A stretch of 64,000 nt of DNA from assembly GCF_000011365.1 (NCBI RefSeq), contig NC_004463.1, positions 6,000,001 to 6,064,000 of the forward strand, given 5' to 3'. Below, piece by piece: positions 17,600 through 29,500 of this stretch; position 1 is the first letter of the stretch; each line of letters begins with the position of its first letter. A program made the position numbers and the translations under genes. The notes below the pieces were generated by a model, which saw nothing but the letters and a program-made list of their open reading frames with translations, was not told the DNA's origin and did not search any database. The DNA is from Bradyrhizobium diazoefficiens USDA 110 (GTDB lineage Bacteria > Pseudomonadota > Alphaproteobacteria > Rhizobiales > Xanthobacteraceae).

Positions 17600-20500
17600 C
17601 TAGGCCTGCGCGGCGTGGTTCACCTGCAGGTCATTGTCGATGAACAGGCTTGCCGTCGCCGTCGCCACGGTCGAGCCTGTCGGAATCCACTGATGGAAGA
17701 CCTGCCCGCCGGTGGAGGTGAAGGTGTTGGCCGACTCGGTCCACCCCCCGGCCCCCGTCGCAAGCTGCACATCGTCGCCGGCCGAACCGACAACGAAGAG
17801 CGAGTGAGCCGTCGCCGAAGTGCTGTTGGTCGCCTCAGTGATGGCGGTGACCTTGGCGATCGATAGCCCGTTGAGCTCGGTTCCGTAGAGCGAGCTTGCG
17901 AGCGGATCGTCGGTGATCAGGATCGATTCCAGATTGGTCAGGTTCGCCCCCGACAGATCGATTCCATAGAGATGGACGCCCCCCACCGTGTGGGCATTGC
18001 CAGCTGACAGCCCGTTGGCCGACGCACCGCTGATCTCCAGCGACGAGTTATAGATCGCTCCGTCATCGATGCGCAGAATATCGAAGCCGCTGCCGCCATC
18101 GATCGTGGTCGACGGGTGGTACACCAGAATGTCGTTGCCGGCTCCGCCGTTCTCCACGTTGCCCGGAGAACCCGCCGCATTGAGAAGGTCGGCATCATTG
18201 CTGCCCGACGCGGTCGCGCTCTTACCATCCACATACGTCATGTTGTAGGTGTTGGTATTGGCTGACGGATCCGAGATGCTGTCGTTGTTGGTGTGCGAGT
18301 CGTGTGAATCCGTGCCGGTCACGCCAGCGGCATTGTTCGTCGTCATGACCGCGGTGAAGCCGGCACTGACGCTGCCGCCGCTAATCCCGATCTGAGGGTG
18401 CCCAGACGCCTCGTCGATATGCGTGCCGTTGAGTGTGAAGTTGGTCACACCGATCTTTGAAGTGTCGAACGGGGCATCGAGCGAGACCAGGAAGTGGTCC
18501 GCTCCCGAGATGTTGAAACCGGCGTCCGAGGTGACGTTGCCCTGCTGGCCCTGCGCGTTGGTGATCACCAGTTGTGAGAAGGCGTCGAGCGGGTGCTCCT
18601 GGTCGACGAACGTCAGGATCATGTCCTGGGCGGTCTGGTTCGAGTTGGTGACGATCGTCCCGGACAGCAGCCGCGCAGCCGGGATACCGGTCGTATCGGT
18701 GAAGGCCGCCACGTTGTCTGTGGTGAGATCGGCATTGCTCGCGCCGACCCCACCGCCATGCAAAGTGGTCTCGGTGGCAGTCGCCGTGGCCGTGAAGTTC
18801 AGCGTGCTTGGCAGCGTGCCCGTCGCCGGCGCCGTCACCGCAAAGCTCAGATCGATCGTGGCGGTCTGGTTGGCGTTCGGATTGAGACCTGTATCCTGGG
18901 GGACGGCGATGTGGATGTCGCCCGTCGCCGAAGTGTAGGTGTAGCTGAACGTCGTGGCGACACCGTTGTAGGTGCCAGCGATCGTGCCGCTTGCCAGGAG
19001 GCCGGCCGTGAACCCGCTCTGGAGATGGATATCCAGCGTGTGGCTCTCCGATCCGTCGTGAACGTCGCCGAACGTCGCCTTGATTTGCAGCGCTCCGGTT
19101 TCGCCGTTGCTGAAGGCTGTATTGGAATCGCTGGGCGAGTCGGTCACGAAGATCATGTGCGTCTGGCCGGCGACCACGGTCGGCATGTCCGCGACGGCGT
19201 CGACATAGATGGTGCCCGCCGTACCCGCACTGGTGGCGCTGATCGCGCCCTGCGCGGCGGTGGCCGTCATCGTGATGCTCGCGTCCACGTCGGTGTTCAG
19301 TGGCGGCGTCATCGCCACCGAGACCGTCTCGACTGTGCCGGCCGCGGCGCCGCTGATGTTGAAGGTCAGCACGCCGCTACCGGAGTTGAAGGTTGCGGTC
19401 ACAGTCGCACCGTTGACCGTGGCCGTGGACGTATCGACGCTCCAGCCCGTGAGGCCTGAAACGACGACCTGGGTGACATGCGAGCCGGCGCTGACGGGCG
19501 TAGCCGTGAACTGGAACACCTCCTGGGTGTCTTCCGGCAGGGCGACATTGTTGCCGACGGCAACGGTTGGCGCGTACACGACTGGCACCGAGGTCGTTCC
19601 GGTCGTCAGCAGCTGCTCGTATTCGCCGCCGCCGCTGAAGACTCCGGTGATGGAATCGGCGATCGACGCCTGATTTGTGATCTGCGCGTCGGTGTAGTTG
19701 GTCGTCACCGAACCGCTCGGCTGCCCGGCGAAGATCGTGACGTGCTCACCGTTGGCCAGGGTCAACACCAAATCGGTCTTTGGAGTGAATGGCGTCAGCC
19801 CGCTCGTCAGCGTCACCGTGTAGGTGACCGAGCCGCCAAACTCGGAGATGCCGGCGGTGGACGTCGTCAAGGTGGCTGTAACGGGATCCTGGTCGTCGGT
19901 GATCGTCGTCGTCACCGTCGCCGGGTTGGTCACCAGGCTCTCGTACTCGCTGCCGCCGGTATGGCTGACAATGCTGTTCGTCACCGGGTGGGTGTCGATA
20001 TAGACGTCGTCCTCGTTGACCGCGATCGTCGTCGAGCCGCTGGCCTGGCCCGCCTGCACGATGACGTGCTCGCCATTGGCCAGGGTGAAGTCCAGATTGC
20101 TGGTCGGCGTGAACGGGCTCAGCCCGCTCGTCAGCGTCACCGTATAGGTGATCGAGCCGCCGTCCTCGCTGGTCGACGGTGTCGCCGTCAGCGTCGCCGT
20201 CACCGGGTCGCTGTCGTCGGTGATCGTCGTCGTCACCGTCGCCGGGTTCGTCACCAGGCTCTCGTACTCGCTGCCGCCGGTATGGCTGACAATGCTGTTC
20301 GTCACCGGGTGGGTGTCGATATAGACGTCGTCCTCGTTGACCGCGATCGTCGTCGAGCCGCTGGCCTGGCCCGCCTGCACGATGACGTGCTCGCCATTGG
20401 CCAGGGTGAAGTCCAGATTGCTGGTCGGCGTGAACGGGCTCAGCCCGCTCGTCAGCGTCACCGTATAGGTGATCGAGCCGCCGTCCTCGCTGGTCGACGG

Positions 20501-23500
20501 TGTCGCCGTCAGCGTCGCCGTCACCGGGTCGCTGTCGTCGGTGATCGTCGTCGTCACCGTCGCCGGGTTGGTCACCAGGCTCTCGTACTCGCTGCCGCCG
20601 GTATGGCTGACAATGCTGTTCGTCACCGGGTGGGTGTCAATATAGACGTCGTCCTCGTTGACCGCGATCGTCGTCGAGCCGCTGGCCTGGCCCGCCTGCA
20701 CGATGACGTGCTCGCCATTGGCCAGGGTGAAGTCCAGATTGCCGGTCGGCGTGAACGGGCTCAGCCCGCTCGTCAGCGTCACCGTATAGGTGATCGAGCC
20801 GCCGTCCTCGCTGGTCGACGGTGTCGCCGTCAGCGTCGCCGTCACCGGGTCGCTGTCGTCGGTGATCGTCGTCGTCACCGTCGCCGGGTTCGTCACCAGG
20901 CTCTCGTACTCGCTGCCGCCGGTATGGCTGACAATGCTGTTCGTCACCGGATGGGTGTCGATATAGACATCGTCCTCGTTGACCGGGATCGTCGTCGAGC
21001 CGCTGGCCTGGCCCGCCTGCACGATGACGTGCTCGCCATTGGCCAGGGTGAAGTCCAGATTGCCGGTCGGCGTGAACGGGCTCAGCCCGCTCGTCAGCGT
21101 CACCGTATAGGTGATCGAGCCGCCGTCCTCGCTGGTCGACGGTGTCGCCGTCAGCGTCGCCGTCACCGGGTCGCTGTCGTCGGTGATCGTCGTCGTCACC
21201 GTCGCCGGGTTCGTCACCAGGCTCTCGTACTCGCTGCCGCCGGTATGGCTGACAATGCTGTTCGTCACCGGGTGGGTGTCGATATAGACGTCGTCCTCGT
21301 TGACCGCGATCGTCGTCGAGCCGCTGGCCTGACCCGCCTGCACGATGACGTGCTCGCCATTGGCCAGGGTGAAGTCCAGATTGCCGGTCGGCGTGAACGG
21401 GCTCAGCCCGCTCGTCAGCGTCACCGTATAGGTGATCGAGCCGCCGTCCTCGCTGGTCGACGGTGTCGCCGTCAGCGTCGCCGTCACCGGGTCGCTGTCG
21501 TCGGTGATCGTCGTCGTCACCGTCGCCGGGTTGGTCACCAGGCTCTCGTACTCGCTGCCGCCGGTATGGCTGACAATGCTGTTCGTCACCGGGTGGGTGT
21601 CGATATAGACGTCGTCCTCGTTGACCGCGATCGTCGTCGAGCCGCTGGCCTGGCCCGCCTGCACGATGACGTGCTCGCCATTGGCCAGGGTGAAGTCCAG
21701 ATTGCCGGTCGGCGTGAACGGGCTCAGCCCGCTCGTCAGCGTCACCGTATAGGTGATCGAGCCGCCGTCCTCGCTGGTCGACGGTGTCGCCGTCAGCGTC
21801 GCCGTCACCGGGTCGCTGTCGTCGGTGATCGTCGTCGTCACCGTCGCCGGGTTCGTCACCAGGCTCTCGTACTCGCTGCCGCCGGTATGGCTGACAATGC
21901 TGTTCGTCACCGGATGGGTGTCGATATAGACATCGTCCTCGTTGACCGGGATCGTCGTCGAGCCGCTGGCCTGGCCCGCCTGCACGATGACGTGCTCGCC
22001 ATTGGCCAGGGTGAAGTCCAGATTGCTGGTCGGCGTGAGCGGGCTCAGCCCGCTCGTCAGCGTCACCGTATAGGTGATCGAGCCGCCGTCCTCGCTGGTC
22101 GACGGTGTCGCCGTCAGCGTCGCCGTCACCGGGTCGCTGTCGTCGGTGATCGTCGTCGTCACCGTCGCCGGGTTCGTCACCAGGCTCTCGTACTCGCTGC
22201 CGCCGGTATGGCTGACAATGCTGTTCGTCACCGGGTGGGTGTCGATATAGACGTCGTCCTCGTTGACCGCGATCGTCGTCGAGCCGCTGGCCTGACCCGC
22301 CTGCACGATGACGTGCTCGCCATTGGCCAGGGTGAAGTCCAGATTGCCGGTCGGCGTGAACGGGCTCAGCCCGCTCGTCAGCGTCACCGTATAGGTGATC
22401 GAGCCGCCGTCCTCGCTGGTCGACGGTGTCGCCGTCAGCGTCGCCGTCACCGGGTCGCTGTCGTCGGTGATCGTCGTCGTCACCGTCGCCGGGTTCGTCA
22501 CCAGGCTCTCGTACTCGCTGCCGCCGGTATGGCTGACAATGCTGTTCGTCACCGGGTGGGTGTCGATATAGACGTCGTCCTCGTTGACCGCGATCGTCGT
22601 CGAGCCGCTGGCCTGACCCGCCTGCACGATGACGTGCTCGCCATTGGCCAGGGTGAAGTCCAGATTGCTGGTCGGCGTGAACGGGCTCAGCCCGCTCGTC
22701 AGCGTCACCGTGTAGGTGATCGAGCCGCCGTCCTCGCTGGTCGACGGTGTCGCACTCAGCGTGGCCGTCACCGGATCGATCGTATCCTTGGTCGTAACGG
22801 TGGCGTTGCCGTACGTCGTGGTGTTCACCGCCTCGAAATTGCCGCCGGACGTGCTGGCGATCGAGACCGGGATGACCTGGCCGTCCACATAGACGTCTTC
22901 GCCCTGCGCCGGCTGCGGATCCGAGGTCGCCGTAAACTGACCGGGCGCGAAGGTGATGTTCACGCCGTTGTTCAGCGTCACCGTGAACGGCGTCAGCGAG
23001 GCGTAGTCCATGTGCGCCGTGTAGACGAACGTCTGGTTCTCGAACACCACGACGTTGTCCAGCGTCACGAAGTTGGTGGTGATCGTGTCGTTGACCGTCA
23101 CCGTCGCCGTGTCGGTGGTGTCAAGGAGCTCATAATTGCCGCCGGTCGCGCCGGTGACCGAGACGGGATAGGTCTCGTGATCGACATAGGGGTCGTCGCC
23201 CTGCACCGCGAACGGCGTCGAGGTGCCCGTCGTCTGGCCATTAAGGATCGTGATTGTCGCGCCGTTGCTCAAGGTCAGCACGAGATTGCTGCCCTGCGGC
23301 GCATGGTCCACGCTGGCCGAGATCGTCGCCGTGCCGACGCCCTCGTTCACCGTCACGTCGTTCAACGTCACCTTGGTCGGGTCGATCGTGTCCTTGAACG
23401 TGACCGTGGCATTGCCGTAGGTCGTGGTGTTCACCGCCTCGAAATTGCCGCCGGACGTGCCGGCGATCGAGACCGGGATGACCTGGCCGTCCACATAGAC

Positions 23501-26500
23501 GTCTTCGCCCTGCGCCGCCTGCGGAGCCGACATCGCGGTAAACTGACCGGGCGCAAAGGTGATGTTCACGCCATTGTTCAGCGTCACCGTGAACGACGTC
23601 AGCGAGGCGTAGTCCATGTGCGCCGTGTAGACGAACGTCTGGTTCTCGAACACCACGACGTTGTCCAGCGTCACGAAGTTGGTGGTGATCGTATCGTTGA
23701 CCGTCACCGTCGACGTGTCGGTGGTGTCAAGGAGCTCATAATTGCCGCCGGTCGCGCCGGTGACCGAGACGGGGTAGGTCTCGTGATCGACATAGGGGTC
23801 GTCGCCCTGCACCGCGAACGGCGTCGAGGTGCCCGTCGTCTGGCCATTAAGGATCGTGATCGTCGCGCCGTTGCTCAAGGTCAGCACAAGATTGCTGCCC
23901 TGCGGCGCATGATCCACGCTGGCCGAGATCGTCGCCGTGCCGACACCCTCGTTCACCGTCACGTCGTTCAACGTCACCTTGGTCGGGTCGCTGTCGTCGG
24001 TGACCACGAACGATACCGTCGATGCCGACGTATCGCCGTCACCATCGGTCACGGTGTACGTGAAGTTCGCCGGCCCGCCGGTCTTGTAGACGTCGTCGGG
24101 CTGCGCAACGAACTTGTAGGCGCCGTCCGCGGTGACCTGGAGACTGCCATGGGCGAGCGCGATCGCCTGGGAATACCCGTCCACACCGAAGGACAAGTTC
24201 ACCCCGTTGATCTCAGTGACGGTCGCGCCGTCAGCGCCCGGATCGAAGCCGAGCTGTCCGGTGACCGGCGCGGAACCTTCGAGGACATCTTGCGGCGCTT
24301 CCGCAAATGCATGCGGACCATCGTCCTGGAAATTGATGTGAAGCCCGGCCGGCGAAACGGCATGGGCGGTGTCGCCATCACCGTCGGTCGCGGTGGCCGA
24401 GATGTACACGAGGCCGTTGGTGATCGAGACCTCGTCGTCATAGGCGGCGGGCGTCGAGCCATCGACATTGTGCGCGATCGCCGCGAACTGTGCGACCCAC
24501 AGATGCCCGTCGGTGTCGACATAAAGCGCGAACACCTTCTCGCCGGTCTGGAGGTTGTTGCTGTCGACGCCCCAGACGATGTTCGGGTTGGCGGAATCCG
24601 TGAAAAGGAAGATGTCGTGGTTGCCGACCGTGGTGTTCAGCCCGGAATCCTGGCCGGTGAACCCGCCACCGGTGGAATTCGTCAGTTGATAGGACACACC
24701 TCCGGCCGGGCCGGGTCCATCCGTGCCGAAATCGGGCGTCGTGAACAGAGTGTTGGCGGCGCCGGTCGACTCGGCGTAGCCGAGAACCGTACCGATCTGG
24801 GCGCCGGCAATCGCGGCTGTCAGCACGCTCGGAGCGGTCGCGGGATCGACGTCGTTCTCCGGGTTCGGGCCGGACTGCGGAGCGAATCCCGCGCTCTCGT
24901 CATGGGTGACGCTGAGCGTGGCGGGCGCGCACACCACGGACGAAATGCCGCTCACCGAGAACGGATGACCGACATTGAGCTCTTGCGAATCGTTCGGGTC
25001 GACCGGAAGGGTCGGCGCGCCGTTCGGCGTGCTCGAGAAGGCGACATTGTCGTAATTGGAAATGACGAGACGATTGAAATCGTTCGACGTGTCAACCGTG
25101 ACGGTGGCACCCTCGTTCAGGCCGACGATGACGACGCCGACCAGCGTATTGCCGTCATACACCGGAATTTTGGTGTAGCTGGCATCCCCGGTCACGGTGA
25201 CGTCGTTCAGCGTGATCGGCAGCGGATTGCCGTCATCGGTGAAGTCGTTGTTGTCATTGGCATTGAAGACCTGGACGAAAACCGTCGCCGTATTGCTCGG
25301 ATTGCCCTGGATCTGGTGGATCGTGAACGAGGCCGCATCAACCTCATAGTGCCCATTATAGGCGAAGGTATTGGCAGGGAACGTGACATTGTTGACGAAG
25401 TCGAGCCGCAGTATCTCCGCAGCCAGGTCGTTGCCTCCGTGGACCTCGTGGCCCTCGATCGACTGGTTGCCGACGCCAATATCGCTCCCTGTCGTGTTGA
25501 TCGTGTTCGCGTTCGGGCTATTGCCCTGGCCGACGCCGGACATCAGCACGTCCTGATCGCTCGGACCATCGAGACCGCGCTCGTCGACGTTGCCCGCCTT
25601 GATGCCGACATAGCTGAGCGGCGTATCGACGCAATCCTGCGAAGCGGAGATCGTCGGACCAGAATCGTCGATCGAGACGATGGAATTGCTATGGTCGATG
25701 ACAGTCGCGGTGGCCGATTTCGTGACATGGTCACCATCGCCGTCGGTCACCGTCACGGTCAGCTTCACGCCGACGCTCTGGCCGGCAATCGCCGTGAGCA
25801 ACGAGATCGACTCGTCGAACAGCGAGGGATTCTCGGGCAACTGGGCCCCGGCAGGCTCCGACGCGTCGTGATCGATCGGCAGGAATTGATCGACCACGAG
25901 CTGTGCCGTGGCCGGATCGGTCGAATTCAGGGAGATACGCAGCACGACGAAATCATCGGCCGTGGACAGCGTATCATGACCGACGCGGCCGACGATCTGA
26001 CCGCCCTCGATCGTCAGCCAGACGGTCCGATGCTCCTGCGACGTGCCTTCGAGCAGGCTATCCGCCAGCGCGGTCGCGACAAGGTTGGTCTTGATGCCGC
26101 CCGCCTCGGGCGCGCCCGTCAGGACGAGGCTGAGCGCGGACGTGACGGGATTGACCAGGGCGGGACCATCAGCCCCGTAATCGATCACCGCATTCGTGAA
26201 CAACGGCGCCAGCAGCCCCGCGCCCGTCATCAGCTCGCCGATCTGAGCCGTCGAGGTCGCGTCCGTCGTGAACGTGACGGTGGCGTTGCCGGTGTCGTCG
26301 GCCGTTCCGTTCGGCACTCCGCCGCCCGACTCGCCCTCGTCGAGATTGTATTGATCCGGCGGCGACCCGTCATGGCCGATCGTCTCGTCCAGATTCAGTG
26401 CGAGCGCGACAAGTTCCGGCGTGGTCACGCCGGTGCCGATGGTCAGCGCCGGACCGTCGTCGTTGAAGTGGATCTTGCTCGAAATATCCGCCGACGCGGA

Positions 26501-29500
26501 CGCCGTGTCGCCATCGCCATCCTTGATGGTTACGACGGCGGAAATCGAGCCAGCAGCGAGCGAAACCTGATCGTTCGGATTGGACGAATCGGAGTGATGC
26601 AGCGAGAGATATTCGACCACCGACACCTTGCCGGAGAGCGGATCGATGGCCACGGCAAAGGCGGTGGTGCCGCTCAGCTCGGGATGCACGTTATCCGTAC
26701 CCACCGTGCCGATCACCCGGCCGGCGCTGTCCAGCGACAACGAAATCGCCGTTCCGTCTGTCAACGTCACGCCGAAGTTTGAAGACTTCAGTTCGAGCGA
26801 ATAGGTGATCGCCGCAGCCGGATCGGGTCCGTCGACGCCGAAGTACGGCAGGATGCTCAGGGCTGCGCCACTGCTGGTCGCGTAGGCGAGCGGTGTTCCG
26901 GGCTCATCCGGATCAACGCCGGGATTCTGCACGCCAGCAAAGATCTGCAGCGGGCCGGTAACGTCGTTCGCCTGGTTGCCCGGTGTCTCGTCCGCCGTCA
27001 CCCCGAAATTGCGAGACAGCGTCGCCGCCACCAGCGGGCCGTCGTCTTCGAACTGGATACCACCGCCAATGTTGGCGGACGCCGAAGCGTGGTCGCCGTC
27101 GCCGTCGGTGACCATCACGGTCGCCTTGACCTGGCCGAGGGCGCCTGCAAGCGAGACCGCCTCATCGATATCGCCGCCGATATCAGCGCTGTTATGGTGA
27201 AGCGAAACATACTGGACGACGGACACCTTGCCGTTCACCGGATCGATCGCAATCGCAAACGCGGCCGGATCGTTGGTGCTGGTCACGTCATTGCCGGGAT
27301 CGCCCCCGTCGTAACGGCCGACGATCAGGCCGTTCTCGAGGAACAGGAAGATCTCTTTCCCTTCCGTCGTGGCGAGATTCGAATCGATCGGGCCGGTCGT
27401 GCTCTGACCCTGCGCGTCGGTCAGCGTCAGCGAGAAGAGCTGGGCGCCCGTCTTGGCCGCGCCGTCGGTGCCGAAATCCACATTGTCGATGGTGAGCGCG
27501 GCGACGTTGCTCTGCGCGTACCCGATCGGAAGGCCGAAGAGAACCTGCGGATCGTGTCCGGGATTGCTGACGCCGTTGAACACGGGCGTGAACAGAATGT
27601 CATTGTCGTCGCCGAACGGCGGGCTCTGCAGCAGCAGGGTCTCGTCGTGAACGACCTGGAAAGCCGAATTGGCGGAAACCGAGACCGCGGGGCCGTCGTC
27701 CTGGAAGCTGATGCTGGAGTCCTCGGTACCCACGATCTCGATCGTGGCCGAGGACGTCGCCGTATCAGTGTCGCCGTCGGTGATGGTCGCGGTCAGCGTA
27801 ATGCCGAGGCTCGCGCCTTCTCCGACCAGATTGAGGAACTGCGTCGAATCGAAATTGTTGAGGTCCGCGCCATGGTCGATCGCCATGTACTGGTCGACGA
27901 CGAGCTGGCCTCCCGAGAGGCTGCCTGCGTTATCCAGCGTGATGCGGATCGCGACCGGGCCGTTCGGATCGTCGCCGACATGGCCCACGATCTCGGTGTC
28001 GCTGACCTTGAACAGATAGATCGTGTCGTCAGAATAGGTGTGGTTCGGGTCCGTCACCTTCAACGTGGTGGCGAAGCCGCCGTTCTCCGCTTCTTTGGCG
28101 CCCGAGAGCGCGAACGAATAGGCATAGTCGGTCGACTTCTCGCCGTCGGTGCCGGCAATCTTGGTGACGTCGAACAGCGCCTCCAGATCGCCCTTCAGCT
28201 CGCCTTCGCCGGCCACCGTCTTCAGCTCGCCGATCGGATTGGTGCCGGTCGGATCCGGGCCCGTGTTGCCTGAGACGTCGTCGACCGTTCCGTCAGGAAG
28301 ACCGTTGGCGCCGCGATCGCCGCCGATCGATTCGTCGAGCGACAGTGTGGCTAGATGGGCCGAACCCTCCACCGGCTGATGCACGGTCACATCAATCGAC
28401 GGGCCGTCATCCTGGAAGCCGATGCTTGACTGTTGGGGCCCCGCGATCTCGATCGTGGCCGAGGACGTCGCGGTATCATTGTCGCCGTCGGTGATGGTCG
28501 CGGTCAGCGTAATGCCGAGGCTCGCGCCTTCTCCGACCAGATTGAGGAACTGCGTCGAATCGAAATTGTTGAGGTCCGCGCCATGGTCGATCGCCATGTA
28601 CTGGTCGACGACGAGCTGGCCTCCCGAGAGGCTGCCTGCGTTATCCAGCGTGATGCGAATCGCGACCGGGCCGTTCGGATCGTCGCCGACATGGCCCACG
28701 ATCTCGGTGTCGCTGACCTTGAACAGATAGATCGTGTCGTCAGAATAGGTGTGGTTCGGGTCCGTCACCTTCAACGTGGTGGCGATGCCGCCCTTCGATT
28801 CCTCCGAGAAGCCGGCGGCGTTGAGAGTAAACGAATAGGCATAGTCGGTCGTCTTCTCGGTGTCCGTGCCGCCATCCTTGACGACATTGAACAGGGCTGG
28901 CAGATCGCCCGGGCTTTCGACATTGCCGACATCGGTCTTCATCGTGCCGATGGGATGGGTGCCGGTCGGATCCGGACTCGTATTGCCCGAGACGTCGTCG
29001 AACGTTCCGTCCGGGAAGCCGTTCGCGCCGCGGTCACTGGCGATCGATTCGTCTAGCGACAAGGTTGCAAGACGCGTGGGTCCTTCGCTTCCGTCAGCCA
29101 CCGTCACCAGGATCGTCGGACCATCGTCGAGAAATGACACGCCGAGCGAGCCGGTCGACAGCGCGGTCGCCGTGTTGCCGGAGCCGTCCGTCACCGTCTG
29201 CTGCACGAAAACGACATGGCCAAGCTGCGCGCCTTCGCTCGTGTCGGGGGCGGACGCGGTGCCGTGCTTGATGGCTTCATACTGGGCCACGTCAAGCTTC
29301 AGGCTCGCAGGATCGAGGTAGAGCTGGAAGGCGACCGCACCGTTCGGATCGGCCACGCCGCCGGCGCCCTCACGTCCGACGACCAGATTGCCCTCGGTGA
29401 ACAGGAAGATTTCATTGCCGGTGACCGTGGCCTGCAGACCGGAATCGACGCCGGCGAACGCCGCGCCGGTCGAGGTCGTCAGCGCATAGGCGATCGTTCC

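Noticed and set aside
19889..22777. Repeat array considered as CRISPR or satellite DNA
   Set aside because: Units are 321 bp with no spacers and stay in frame inside a secreted protein.
19478..26782. A 2434-codon open frame on the plus strand, antisense to the adhesin
   Set aside because: It mirrors the repeat array of the minus-strand gene, has an Arg/His/Asp-rich low-quality composition, no RBS and no domains. It is a by-product of high GC and repeats.
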